This document shows positions 8,262 to 17,087 of a stretch of DNA of 64,000 nucleotides, one piece after another. Every line of letters begins with the position of its first letter. Position 1 is the first letter of the stretch. Source of the DNA: Paenarthrobacter sp. (GTDB taxonomy: Bacteria; Actinomycetota; Actinomycetes; Actinomycetales; Micrococcaceae); assembly GCA_031179305.1 (NCBI GenBank), contig JAPSHX010000003.1, positions 1 through 64,000 on the forward strand, in the 5' to 3' direction. The notes under the pieces are model-generated. The model made no database searches, was not told where the DNA came from, and worked only from the letters and a program-made list of their open reading frames with translations. The position numbers and the translations under genes are program-made.

Positions 8262-9749
8262 TTGAACACCATCGAACACTGGATCAACGGCAGCTACGTC
8301 CCCGCCGGAGACCGCACAGCTCCCGTCACAAACCCAGCCACTGGGAAGGTGACCGGGCAGGTTACTTTGGCCAGCGTCGAGGACGGCAATGCCGCCGTCG
8401 CCTCCGCGAAAGCTGCTTTCCCCGCATGGCGTGATACCTCCTTGGCGCGCCGCACCCAGATCCTTTTCGCTTTCCGGGAGCTCCTCAACTCCCGCAAAGA
8501 CGAACTCGCCGCGATTATCACCTCGGAGCACGGCAAAGTCCTGGATGATGCCCTGGGCGAGGTGACCCGTGGACAGGAAGTGGTGGAATTCGCTTGCGGT
8601 ATTCCGCACCTGCTCAAGGGCAGCTACACGGAGAACGCCTCCACCAAGGTGGACATCCACTCCATCCGCCAGGCACTGGGTCCTGTGGCAATCATCAGCC
8701 CGTTCAACTTCCCGGCAATGGTTCCCATGTGGTTCTTCCCGATTGCGATCGCGGCAGGCAATACCGTCATTATCAAGCCCAGTGAGAAAGATCCCACGGC
8801 AGTCAATTGGGTCGCCGAGCTCTGGAAGGAAGCTGGCTTGCCCGACGGCGTCTTCAACGTCCTTCACGGTGACAAGGTGGCGGTTGATACCCTGCTGACG
8901 CACCCCGACGTCAAAGCTGTGTCCTTCGTGGGCTCCACCCCGATCGCCAAGTACGTCTACGAGACCGCAACCGCCCACGGCAAGCGGGTCCAGGCCCTGG
9001 GCGGTGCGAAGAACCACATGATTGTCCTTCCCGACGCCGATCTTGACCTCGCCGCCGACGCCGCCATCAACGCCGGCTTCGGTTCCGCCGGGGAACGCTG
9101 CATGGCTGTCTCGGCGCTCCTGGCTGTCGGCGACATCGCCGACGCGCTAGTGGACAAAATCGCTGATCGTGCCCGCAGCCTCCGCACCGGCGATGGACTG
9201 CGCGGTTGCGACATGGGCCCTCTGGTGACGTCCCAGCACAGGGACAAGGTTTCGGGATACGTCGACGCCGGTGAAGCGGCAGGTGCCACGCTCGTCGTCG
9301 ATGGTCGCGGCGTAGTTCCCGACGCTGAAGGCGACGGCTTCTTCGTGGGCCCCACCCTGTTTGACCACGTAACCACCGATATGTCCATCTACGAGGACGA
9401 AATTTTCGGACCTGTGCTTTCGGTGGTCCGGGTGGATAGCTACGACGACGCCCTGGCCACCATCAATGCCAACCCGTACGGCAACGGCACCGCGATTTTC
9501 ACGAACGACGGCGGTGCAGCCCGCCGCTTCGAGAACGAGGTTGAGGTTGGAATGGTGGGCATCAACGTCCCCGTCCCGGTGCCCATGGCCTACTACTCCT
9601 TCGGCGGATGGAAGAACTCCTTGTTCGGCGACACCCATGCCCACGGTTCTGAAGGTGTCGGATTCTTCACTCGAGGCAAGGCCGTCACAACCCGCTGGCT
9701 GGATCCCAGCCACGGCGGAATCAACCTCGGCTTCCCCCAAAACTCCTAA
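8262..9749 (+). CDS. mmsA: CoA-acylating methylmalonate/malonate semialdehyde dehydrogenase
   Basis: The 495-residue product is an aldehyde dehydrogenase of the MmsA/IolA group, which converts (methyl)malonate semialdehyde with NAD+ and CoA to propionyl- or acetyl-CoA plus CO2. Visible signs are SPFNFPAMVPMWFFP (about 146-160), FVGST (222-226), the subgroup hallmark ALGGAKNH in place of the usual ELGGK glutamate motif (about 245-252), and the catalytic Cys280 in GERCMA. The start is TTG, with AAGGAG 5 bases upstream. It is followed 26 bases later by a class III aminotransferase, which would make the semialdehyde from beta-alanine or a related amino acid. PucR is the likely regulator. Confidence 0.93.
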   Translation: MNTIEHWINGSYVPAGDRTAPVTNPATGKVTGQVTLASVEDGNAAVASAKAAFPAWRDTSLARRTQILFAFRELLNSRKDELAAIITSEHGKVLDDALGEVTRGQEVVEFACGIPHLLKGSYTENASTKVDIHSIRQALGPVAIISPFNFPAMVPMWFFPIAIAAGNTVIIKPSEKDPTAVNWVAELWKEAGLPDGVFNVLHGDKVAVDTLLTHPDVKAVSFVGSTPIAKYVYETATAHGKRVQALGGAKNHMIVLPDADLDLAADAAINAGFGSAGERCMAVSALLAVGDIADALVDKIADRARSLRTGDGLRGCDMGPLVTSQHRDKVSGYVDAGEAAGATLVVDGRGVVPDAEGDGFFVGPTLFDHVTTDMSIYEDEIFGPVLSVVRVDSYDDALATINANPYGNGTAIFTNDGGAARRFENEVEVGMVGINVPVPVPMAYYSFGGWKNSLFGDTHAHGSEGVGFFTRGKAVTTRWLDPSHGGINLGFPQNS

Positions 9750-9775
9750 GCGCCCACGACGTCAGGACAACCACC

Positions 9776-11137
9776 ATGACCGCCACCCTTGAACCAACAC
9801 AAACGGACCGCGAGGCAGCCCAACGCGCCTACGAACTGGACCGCAAGCACGTTTTCCACTCCTGGTCCGCACAGGACACCATGGATCCCATGGTCATCAG
9901 CGCAGCAGAGGGATCACACCTCTGGGACGGTGAGGGCAACAAGTATCTGGATTTCTCCTCCCAGCTGGTCAACACCAACATCGGACACCAGCACCCGGCC
10001 GTTGTGGCGGCGATCGCCGCACAGGCAGCAAAGCTGTGCACCATTGCTCCCAGCTATGTCAACGACGCCCGATCCGAAGCAGCACGGCTGATCGCCGAGC
10101 GGACCCCGGGGGAGCTGAACAAGATCTTCTTCACCAACGGCGGGGCAGATGCCAACGAACACGCCGTCCGAATGGCGAGGCTGCACACGGGCCGTCATAA
10201 GGTCCTTTCCGCCTACCGCTCGTACCATGGCGGAACGCATTTGGCAGTCAATATCACCGGTGATCCACGGAGATGGGCCAGTGACAACGGCTCCGCGGGC
10301 ACCATTCACTTCTTCCCGCCATACCTCTACCGCACGGCGTTCCACTCCACCACCGAGGAAGAGGAAGCCCAGAGGGCATTGGAGCACCTGGAACAGCTCA
10401 TCGAGTTCGAAGGTCCGTCCAGCATCGCTGCGATCATGCTGGAGAGCATCCCCGGAACGGCGGGCATCTACGTTCCTCCGGCCGGATACATGCAAGGCGT
10501 TCGGGAGCTGTGCACCAAGTACGGCATCGTCTTCATAGCCGATGAGGTCATGGCTGGCTTCGGACGCACAGGCAAGTGGTTCGCCGTCGAGCATTTTGAC
10601 GTTGTCCCGGATCTGATCACCTTCGCCAAAGGCGTGAACTCCGGCTACGTACCCTTGGGCGGAGTAGCTATCAGCCCGGAAATCGCAGCCACCTTTGGTA
10701 CTCGCGCCTACCCGGGCGGGCTGACCTACTCCGGCCACCCGCTGGCTACGGCGGCCGCCGTAGCCACCATCAATGCGATGGAACGCGAAGGCATTGTGCA
10801 GCACGCAGCGAACCTCGGCACTGACGTGATCGGGCCCGCGCTCGCCGGATTCGCCGAACGTCACCGGTCTGTGGGCGAAGTGCGGGGCAGGGGTGTTTTC
10901 TGGGCCATTGAGCTGGTCAAGGACCGTGCCACACGTGAACCGCTGGCTCCCTACGGCGCCTCCAGCCCTGAGATGAACCAACTCGTGGCAGCATGCAAGT
11001 CACGTGGACTCATCCCGTTCGCCAACTTCAACCGTATCCATGTGGTCCCGCCCTGCAACATCAGCGTTGAGGACGCGCGGACAGGCCTGGCCATTTTGGA
11101 CGAGGTCCTGGACATCGCGGACACCTTCGCGGCTTAG
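9776..11137 (+). CDS. Class III PLP-dependent aminotransferase (omega-amino acid:pyruvate type)
   Basis: The 453-residue product is a fold-type I aminotransferase. The PLP lysine is Lys285 in TFAKGVNSGY, Asp256 in IADEV binds the pyridine nitrogen, and NGGADANE (about 121-128) forms the phosphate-binding region. Length and the FGRTGKWF motif fit beta-alanine:pyruvate or GABA-type transaminases. Pairing with mmsA favours beta-alanine to malonate semialdehyde to acetyl-CoA, but the amino donor is inferred from context. It is the second and last gene of the operon; a strong hairpin follows. Confidence 0.9.
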   Translation: MTATLEPTQTDREAAQRAYELDRKHVFHSWSAQDTMDPMVISAAEGSHLWDGEGNKYLDFSSQLVNTNIGHQHPAVVAAIAAQAAKLCTIAPSYVNDARSEAARLIAERTPGELNKIFFTNGGADANEHAVRMARLHTGRHKVLSAYRSYHGGTHLAVNITGDPRRWASDNGSAGTIHFFPPYLYRTAFHSTTEEEEAQRALEHLEQLIEFEGPSSIAAIMLESIPGTAGIYVPPAGYMQGVRELCTKYGIVFIADEVMAGFGRTGKWFAVEHFDVVPDLITFAKGVNSGYVPLGGVAISPEIAATFGTRAYPGGLTYSGHPLATAAAVATINAMEREGIVQHAANLGTDVIGPALAGFAERHRSVGEVRGRGVFWAIELVKDRATREPLAPYGASSPEMNQLVAACKSRGLIPFANFNRIHVVPPCNISVEDARTGLAILDEVLDIADTFAA

Positions 11138-11149
11138 TGGTTGCGTCAG

Positions 11150-11183
11150 GTCCCGCCTCGCGCCTGTAAAGCGAGTGCGGGAC
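11150..11183 (+). terminator. Hairpin after the mmsA operon
   Basis: GTCCCGC-CTCGC pairs with GCGAG-T-GCGGGAC (12 bp, one bulged T) around a 9-base loop. There is no clear T-run. Its position 12 bases after the aminotransferase stop suggests termination. Confidence 0.6.
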
Positions 11184-11291
11184 TTCAACGCATAAATCCA
11201 AGGAAAAGCTTTACTTAATTGCAATCTACTAGGTAGTCAAGCGAAACCGTCCGGGCGGAAACTGTAGCTATCCGCTTCGGAAGGATTCGCC

Positions 11292-13928
11292 ATGCCTACG
11301 CACTTGAACCAAGCAGTAGCCGACTCGGCGCTGCTCATGAAATCGCTCCCGCTTGGCCTCCTTCGCACCGTCCTCCAGTCCGACGCGGAGAACGGCATCA
11401 CTCCGCAGCTATTCGCGGAACTCAGGGCACTGGCCAGGGTTCCCGGCCTGCTGGTGGCCTGCAACTATGGCGGAACGCTCTGCTCCGCTGAGGGTGTGTC
11501 AACGGAAACACTGCCGCTGGATAGCGCCGCCGTGGCGCTCCGTGCGCTTGCCGCCCTGCCCAACACGCACACGGCCATCATCTCCGGACGCTCTTTGCGG
11601 GATCTTGCAGCAGTTTCCCGGCTTCCGGCCGAGGTCCATTTGGTGGGTTCCCACGGGGTGGAGTTCGACATGGGCTACGCCTACACCTTGTCGCTCGCCA
11701 CGGAGCAATTGCTTCAGCAGGTGGCTACGGCGTTGACTGAAGCAGTGGGCTTCGAAAAGGGCATCAGCGTTGTTCGAAAGCCCGTGGGTGTCGCCGTCCA
11801 TACCCGGCCGGCGACGCCTGAGGTAGTGGACCGCGTGATCTTCGTGTCGCAGAAGATAGCCATCGAGTTCGGGCTGTATTTCGTCATTGACGGAACAGTG
11901 CTGGATTTGACCGTTGAGGAACCTGCCAAGGGCCAGGCGCTTGAGCAGTTGCGAACACGGCTGGGCGTAAGTGCGGCGCTATTTGCCGGCGACGCCGAAA
12001 GCGATGAAAAAGCAATCGCCACGCTCCGCGGACCAGACCTTGGCCTGCATGTGGGACCGGGGGATACGACGGCGGCCCATACCATCCCGGATCCGGAGTC
12101 CTTTGCGCACGTGCTGGCTTTGCTGTTCGAACTGCGGCGGGCTTGGCTGTTCGGCGAGGATGCTGTGGGGCTGGAACGGCATTCGATGATTGGGAACGGG
12201 AGTTCCACGGCGTTGCTCACCCCGGACGCGAAGGTCTGTTGGATGAGCCACCCCTTGCCGGACTCCGGGTCAATTTTTGCCCACATTCTTGGGGGTGAGC
12301 CCGCTGGCCACTTCAGCATCGAGCCAGTGAAGGCGTCGCAGGTACTGGCGCAGCGATATGTGGATAACACCATGATCGTGGAGACGCGCTGGGCCGATGT
12401 TACGGTGACCGACTACTTGGAGCCTGCACCGGAAGGCATCACGAGCCTGGTGCGGGTCCTCTCCGGCACGGGTACTGCGCGCGTAGTGTTTGCGCCCCGG
12501 CCGGACTACGCCAACGCGCCCTTCAGCATGGAGATCCGGGGCGACGAAGTCCACATCATGGGCACTTCGGATCCCATCATCCTCTCTGCACCAGGAGTTC
12601 AATTCCGGATCAGCAGCGACGGCAAATACGCCACTGCCACCGCCGAAGTTCCCCTCCACCACGGCCCTGTGGTGCTGAACCTTCGCTGCGGTGACACTGA
12701 GCCGCCGCCCGCGGACCCCGCGGGGGAGCCAAACCGGCGTGCCGGCGTCGGGCAGTCTTCCCGGGAGTGGATCAAGGCACTGCAGCTGCCCACCATCAAA
12801 ACTTCCTTGGTGCGCCGCTCAGCCCTGGTGCTGAAGTCGCTTGTCCACGAGCCCACCGGTGCAGTGCTGGCCGCGCCCACCACCTCGCTGCCTGAGGGAA
12901 TCGGCGGGACCCGCAATTGGGATTACCGGTATTGCTGGCTGCGTGACGGGTCCATGACCGTGAACGCACTGGTGTCGTTGGGCTCCACCCTGGAAGCCGA
13001 CGGGTTTTTGGCCTGGTTGGACCGTATCCTCAAGAATGCTCCTGGGCCTGAGTGGCTGCACCCCCTGTATTCGGTGACCGGCGCGCCGCTCTCCACCGAG
13101 GCAATCGTGGAAAGCCTGCCCGGTTATGCGGGTTCGCGACCGGTCCGGATCGGCAACGCGGCAGATCATCAGGTGCAGTTGGACGTGTTCGGGCCCATTG
13201 CCGAGCTGATCCACGATCTTGCCGAGCGGCGTGGATTCCTGCCCGATGAACACTGGTTCCTGATGGAGCAGATGGCACATGCGGTGCTTGCCCGTTGGCA
13301 CGAGCCCGACCACGGGATTTGGGAAGCCCGCAGACCCCCGAGGCACCATGTGTACACCAAAGTGATGTGTTGGGTCACGCTGGACAGGGCCCTACGGGCT
13401 GCCGCTTTGCATGGGCGCCCGCCCCACGATGATTGGGGCCCCACTGCCGAAAGCATCCGCGAGGAAGTCCTACGGGAGGGCTGGGATTCGTCTGCAATGT
13501 CCTACACAGTGGCTTACGACAGCCCTGACCTGGATGCCGCCGTCCTTCACATAGGACTTTCCGGCTTGCTGGATGTACAGGACCAGCGGTTCTTGGATAC
13601 CGTCACCGCCGTCGAGCGTGAGTTGCGTGTGGGGCCCACCGTTTTCAGGTACAGGTACGACGACGGACTGCCGGGTTTGGAGGGCGGCTTCCACATCTGC
13701 ACTACTTGGCTGATCGAGGCGTACCTTGCCGTTGGCCGCTTGGATGATGCCCTGGAGCTGTTCAACCAGTTGGTGGCATTGTTCGGACCCACGGGCTTGC
13801 TGCCGGAGGAGTACGATCCCGGCACGGAAACGCACTTGGGCAACCATCCGCAGGCGTACTCGCACCTGGGTTTCATCCGCTGCGCGCAGCTCCTGGATTA
13901 CTACCTGGCCAGCGCGGACGTGGAATAA
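11292..13928 (+). CDS. Fusion of degenerate trehalose-phosphatase-like HAD domain to GH15 glucosidase/trehalase
   Basis: The 878-residue product has two parts. Residues about 45-280 are a HAD trehalose-phosphatase (OtsB)-like domain: SGR at 98-100, VGSHGVEF at 118-125, KGQALEQL at 213-220 and GDAESDE at 233-239 follow the family. However, the nucleophile motif, normally DxDGTL, reads NYGGTL at 58-63, so both catalytic aspartates are gone. Residues about 290-878 are a GH15 protein: an N-terminal beta-sandwich, then the catalytic domain with RNWDYRYCWLRD, Glu678 (GIWEARR) as likely acid and Glu839 (LPEEYDPGT) as likely base. GH15 members of this type act on trehalose or alpha-glucans. The N-domain may have become a sensor or structural part. 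Stands alone. Confidence 0.88.
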   Translation: MPTHLNQAVADSALLMKSLPLGLLRTVLQSDAENGITPQLFAELRALARVPGLLVACNYGGTLCSAEGVSTETLPLDSAAVALRALAALPNTHTAIISGRSLRDLAAVSRLPAEVHLVGSHGVEFDMGYAYTLSLATEQLLQQVATALTEAVGFEKGISVVRKPVGVAVHTRPATPEVVDRVIFVSQKIAIEFGLYFVIDGTVLDLTVEEPAKGQALEQLRTRLGVSAALFAGDAESDEKAIATLRGPDLGLHVGPGDTTAAHTIPDPESFAHVLALLFELRRAWLFGEDAVGLERHSMIGNGSSTALLTPDAKVCWMSHPLPDSGSIFAHILGGEPAGHFSIEPVKASQVLAQRYVDNTMIVETRWADVTVTDYLEPAPEGITSLVRVLSGTGTARVVFAPRPDYANAPFSMEIRGDEVHIMGTSDPIILSAPGVQFRISSDGKYATATAEVPLHHGPVVLNLRCGDTEPPPADPAGEPNRRAGVGQSSREWIKALQLPTIKTSLVRRSALVLKSLVHEPTGAVLAAPTTSLPEGIGGTRNWDYRYCWLRDGSMTVNALVSLGSTLEADGFLAWLDRILKNAPGPEWLHPLYSVTGAPLSTEAIVESLPGYAGSRPVRIGNAADHQVQLDVFGPIAELIHDLAERRGFLPDEHWFLMEQMAHAVLARWHEPDHGIWEARRPPRHHVYTKVMCWVTLDRALRAAALHGRPPHDDWGPTAESIREEVLREGWDSSAMSYTVAYDSPDLDAAVLHIGLSGLLDVQDQRFLDTVTAVERELRVGPTVFRYRYDDGLPGLEGGFHICTTWLIEAYLAVGRLDDALELFNQLVALFGPTGLLPEEYDPGTETHLGNHPQAYSHLGFIRCAQLLDYYLASADVE

Positions 13929-13994
13929 CCCAAGTGAGTCGCAGATCAGGCCGTTATGAGCGCTCATAACGGCCTGATCTGCGACCTACTTGGG
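13929..13994. repeat. 66-bp palindromic repeat, copy 1
   Basis: The palindrome is centred on AGCGCT at 13959-13964. The outer arms are CCCAAGTGAGTCGCAGAT and its near-complement ATCTGCGACCTACTTGGG. It begins one base after the stop of the HAD/GH15 gene and ends two bases before the stop of the convergent AEC gene. Copies 2 and 3 lie at 21828 and 26985. It may serve as a bidirectional terminator. Confidence 0.9.
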
Positions 13995-13996
13995 GG

Positions 13997-14923
13997 CTAG
14001 GCGAGCAGCAGAGCCACGGCGATCATGGCCGGCACCGCCACGATGGTGGTGACTAGCACGGTGTCCTTGGCCACGGTTATTCCTGCTTGGTAGCGGTTCG
14101 CTGCCACGAAGACGTTCTGCGCTGTGGGCAGAGCGGATGTAACCACCACGGCAAACAGTGCGTGCCCGTCCATGCCCAAGGCGAAGCGAGCGAACAGGTA
14201 CGCGATCAACGGGTGGACAATCAGCTTGAACCCGCTGGCCAGCAACGTATCCAACCGCCGGCCCGCGGCTTTTTGAAGTGGCTTGGATCCGTTCAGGCTC
14301 ATGCCAAAGGACATCAGCATGGCCGGAATCGCGGCGCCGCCAATGAGGTGGATCGGCTCAAGTATCAGCGTCGGGACTTGGAAACCGGTGCCCGCAACCA
14401 AGAGACCCAGCGCCGAGCCCACGATCATGGGGTTCTTCACGATCATCAGGAGGAAGCGGAGAAAAGTGGTGCGGTGCGTGCTGGTGCTGGCGTCGAGGGC
14501 CATCAGGTACATCGGCGTGAAGAAGGCCAACTGGAAAATCAGCAGGGGTGCCACATAGCTGGCGTCGCCCAAGACGAACACAGCTATGGGGATGCCGAGG
14601 TTGGCGGAGTTGGCCAGGGACGCGCTCATGGATGACATGAGGGATTCCGGCAAGCCGCGCTTGAGCCAGAACTTCACGATCAGGAAAAAGAGCGTGCCCG
14701 TTGCTACGGCGCCCACGGCCGCGACCAACAAGGGCGCAGCGAAAACGTCATGCAGTTTGGCTTTGCTCAGGGTCTCGAACAGCAGGGCGGGGCTTGCCAC
14801 GAAGAAAGTCAGCGAACTCAGGACGAACCGGGCGTTCTCGCCCAGGATGTTCCGCCGTCCAACAAACATGCCCACCAGGATGATGGCCCACACCACGAAG
14901 AACCCGGACAGGACGCCGATCAT
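13997..14923 (-). CDS. AEC-family permease (auxin efflux carrier / malate permease-like)
   Basis: The 308-residue product is a ten-helix membrane protein of the AEC family: N-terminal helix IGVLSGFFVVWAIILVGMFV, a central conserved segment with SANLGIPIAVFVLG (about 105-118), and a C-terminal segment SALPTAQNVFVAA (about 264-276). Family members export or import carboxylates or other small anions by secondary transport. It is a single gene on the minus strand, separated from the rha-panD operon by a strong terminator, so it has its own promoter in 14924-15027. Substrate unknown. Confidence 0.88.
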   Translation of the reverse strand: MIGVLSGFFVVWAIILVGMFVGRRNILGENARFVLSSLTFFVASPALLFETLSKAKLHDVFAAPLLVAAVGAVATGTLFFLIVKFWLKRGLPESLMSSMSASLANSANLGIPIAVFVLGDASYVAPLLIFQLAFFTPMYLMALDASTSTHRTTFLRFLLMIVKNPMIVGSALGLLVAGTGFQVPTLILEPIHLIGGAAIPAMLMSFGMSLNGSKPLQKAAGRRLDTLLASGFKLIVHPLIAYLFARFALGMDGHALFAVVVTSALPTAQNVFVAANRYQAGITVAKDTVLVTTIVAVPAMIAVALLLA

Positions 14924-15027
14924 GGCGCTGTGCGGGGCAAAGTCTGTTGGGTCACGAGTGACAGCTTAGTCATAAATACGATCTGAGTAAGCGTTTTCTC
15001 ACGAGAGTTCCGTCATACGGACTACGG

Positions 15028-15072
15028 AAAACGCTCGACGTCGGCACTCACCCAAGTGCCGACGTCGAACGT
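15028..15072 (-). terminator. Rho-independent terminator of the rha-panD operon
   Basis: An 18-bp stem with one G-T pair (15031-15048 with 15055-15072) closes a 6-base loop. Read on the minus strand it is followed by TTTT. It lies 12 bases after the panD stop. Confidence 0.85.
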
Positions 15073-15084
15073 TGCTGTGGAGAT

Positions 15085-15516
15085 CTAGCTGAGGTGCGCA
15101 GCGTTACTGAGCGCATGCGGCGGGCGCATAAGCCCGGGCGTGTGGCCCTCTGCGGGGTCATTGCCGAGCTGCAGGATCTTGTTGTCCCTGCCCACGTGGA
15201 CAACCCGGGGCTCGTAAGTATGGGCCTCTTCCGTGGTCATCTCTGCATAGGTGATGAGGATGACGGTGTCGCCAACATGGACCATGTGGGCTGCCGCGCC
15301 GTTGATCCCGATCACGCCGGAACCGCGCTCACCCGCAATCGTGTACGTTTCCAGCCGGGCGCCGTTGGTGACGTCCACAATGGAGACCAGCTCACCGGGA
15401 AGGATGTCGGCCGCATCCAGGAGATCGAGGTCGACAGTGACCGAACCGACGTAGTGAAGGTCAGCATGGGTCACCGTCGCGCGGTGGATCTTGGACTTGA
15501 ACATTGTGCGGATCAT
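15085..15516 (-). CDS. panD: Aspartate 1-decarboxylase proenzyme
   Basis: The 143-residue product is PanD, the pyruvoyl enzyme that makes beta-alanine from L-aspartate for pantothenate and CoA. The self-cleavage site Gly24-Ser25 is visible in HYVGSVTVD, and [14 protein letters not shown] matches the conserved core. The C-terminus runs some 15-20 residues beyond the E. coli enzyme, as in many actinobacteria. It lies 12 bases after the rhamnulokinase stop, with no terminator between, and a strong terminator follows. It therefore appears to be the last gene of the rhamnose operon, an unexpected place for a biosynthetic gene; an internal promoter within rhaB cannot be excluded. Confidence 0.95.
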   Translation of the reverse strand: MIRTMFKSKIHRATVTHADLHYVGSVTVDLDLLDAADILPGELVSIVDVTNGARLETYTIAGERGSGVIGINGAAAHMVHVGDTVILITYAEMTTEEAHTYEPRVVHVGRDNKILQLGNDPAEGHTPGLMRPPHALSNAAHLS

Positions 15517-15528
15517 AATGCGATCAGT

Positions 15529-17079
15529 TTAGCGCGGCACCCTCATTCGGCGCTGTGACGTATCAGACTCCAGGCTTGCCGGCTCGTAGTGTTCCAGTGC
15601 GGTTCCCGCCACCACCAGCGCACGCATCTCAGCCAGGCCGCCGCCCACCACCCCGGCTGCGCGTGCCTGGACCAGGACGTTGCCTTGGGCCGTTGCCTCA
15701 ACAGGTCCTGCGACCACGGGCTTCCCGGTTGCGTCAGCGGTTAGTTGGCACAAAAGCCGGTTCTGCGAACCGCCGCCCACGATGTGCACCACTCCGGTGC
15801 TGCGGCCGGTGAGCCGCTCGGCGTCGGCCAATGTGCGCGCATATCCGGCTGCGAGGCTATCCATAATGCAACGCACGACGGCGGCAGGCCGGTCCGGGAG
15901 CACCGCGCCGGTGTTGCGCACGGCCGCGCGGATACGGTCCGGCATGTTGTCCGGTGCGGTGAAGGCAGGGTCGTCGGCGTTGATCTGCGGACCTCCGGCG
16001 GGAAGTGCAGCAGCTGAGTCGAGCAGTCCCGTCAGCGATTGGCTGAACCCTTGGGCAGCCCAGGAGCGTTGGCATTCGCTCAACAACCACAGTCCGCCAA
16101 CGTTGCGCAAGTACCGGATGGTGCCGTCCACGCCGCGTTCGTTGGTGAAGTTGGCCTTGCGGCTCGCTTCGGTGAGCACCGGCGCGTCCAACTCCACGCC
16201 CACCAAGGACCAGGTCCCGGAGGAGATGTACGCGAAATCTGTTTGCCCGGCTGTTCCCATAACCTGGGCGGGGACGGCTGCCACGGCCGAGGCGGTGTCG
16301 TGCGAACCCACGGCAACCACGGTGGTGTCGGCAGGCAAACCGGTCTGCTCAAGGATCGCGGGCAGGAGTGTGCCCACCGTCTCCCCCGGCTGGATGAGCG
16401 GCGGGAAGATGTTCCTGGGCAGTCCCAAGGCATCGAGGAATTCAGAAGCCCATTCTCCCGAAACGGCGTCGAAGAGGCCGGTGGTGGACGCGTTCGTGGC
16501 CTCGGTCCGGCGCTCACCCGTGAGCAAGAACGCGATCAGATCCGGGATGAGGAGAGTCTGCTCCCCGTCCAGATTCGGTTCCGCCGCGAGCTGGTACACG
16601 GTGTTGAACTGCAAGTACTGCAAACCAGTAGTGGCATATAGCTTCTCCGGGGAAACGGCCGCATGGACCCGCTCCACAGTGGCGCGGCTACGCTCGTCCC
16701 GATAGCTGTACGGTTGCGCCGTGAGCTCGCCGGATTTGTTCACCAGGCCGTAGTCAACCGCCCACGTGTCGATGCCGACACTCACGATGCGCTCGCCGTT
16801 CTCACGCGCCACAGCAGCGGCGGCCGTGAGGCCCTTGAGCACCTCAGCGAACAGGGCGTTGAAGTCCCAGCGGAGGCCGCCGTCGAGGTTTACAACACCG
16901 TTGGGGAAGCGATGAATGGTCTCGAGGGATACCCCGGACTCTGGTGAAACACGGCCCAGCATGACGCGGCCGGAGGAGGCGCCGATGTCGATGGCGGCGA
17001 AAACTGCGTGAGGGCCTGCGGCGGGGGACGCCGCCCCGGCGTGTGCCGGGGCGGTGCTCGCGGTGGTTCCGTTGTTCAC
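15529..17079 (-). CDS. rhaB: Rhamnulokinase
   Basis: The 516-residue FGGY-family kinase phosphorylates L-rhamnulose to L-rhamnulose 1-phosphate. N-terminal ATP-fold signs are AAIDIGASSGRVMLG (about 28-42) and VDYGLVN; the C-terminal domain carries VHIVGGGSQNRLLCQLTAD (about 430-450). Similarity in pattern to E. coli RhaB (WRSLWDFNALF-type segment here GGLRWDFNALF) supports the call, as do the adjacent isomerase and aldolase genes. It starts 8 bases after the aldolase/dehydrogenase stop and is followed by panD. The N-terminal 25 residues are Ala-rich and may be longer than in vivo; an alternative start was not evident. Confidence 0.94.
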   Translation of the reverse strand: MNNGTTASTAPAHAGAASPAAGPHAVFAAIDIGASSGRVMLGRVSPESGVSLETIHRFPNGVVNLDGGLRWDFNALFAEVLKGLTAAAAVARENGERIVSVGIDTWAVDYGLVNKSGELTAQPYSYRDERSRATVERVHAAVSPEKLYATTGLQYLQFNTVYQLAAEPNLDGEQTLLIPDLIAFLLTGERRTEATNASTTGLFDAVSGEWASEFLDALGLPRNIFPPLIQPGETVGTLLPAILEQTGLPADTTVVAVGSHDTASAVAAVPAQVMGTAGQTDFAYISSGTWSLVGVELDAPVLTEASRKANFTNERGVDGTIRYLRNVGGLWLLSECQRSWAAQGFSQSLTGLLDSAAALPAGGPQINADDPAFTAPDNMPDRIRAAVRNTGAVLPDRPAAVVRCIMDSLAAGYARTLADAERLTGRSTGVVHIVGGGSQNRLLCQLTADATGKPVVAGPVEATAQGNVLVQARAAGVVGGGLAEMRALVVAGTALEHYEPASLESDTSQRRMRVPR

Positions 17080-17087
17080 TGTCAGTC

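Noticed and set aside
9914..10981. 355-codon minus-strand frame inside the aminotransferase gene
   Set aside because: Antisense shadow of a conserved gene; no RBS or family features.
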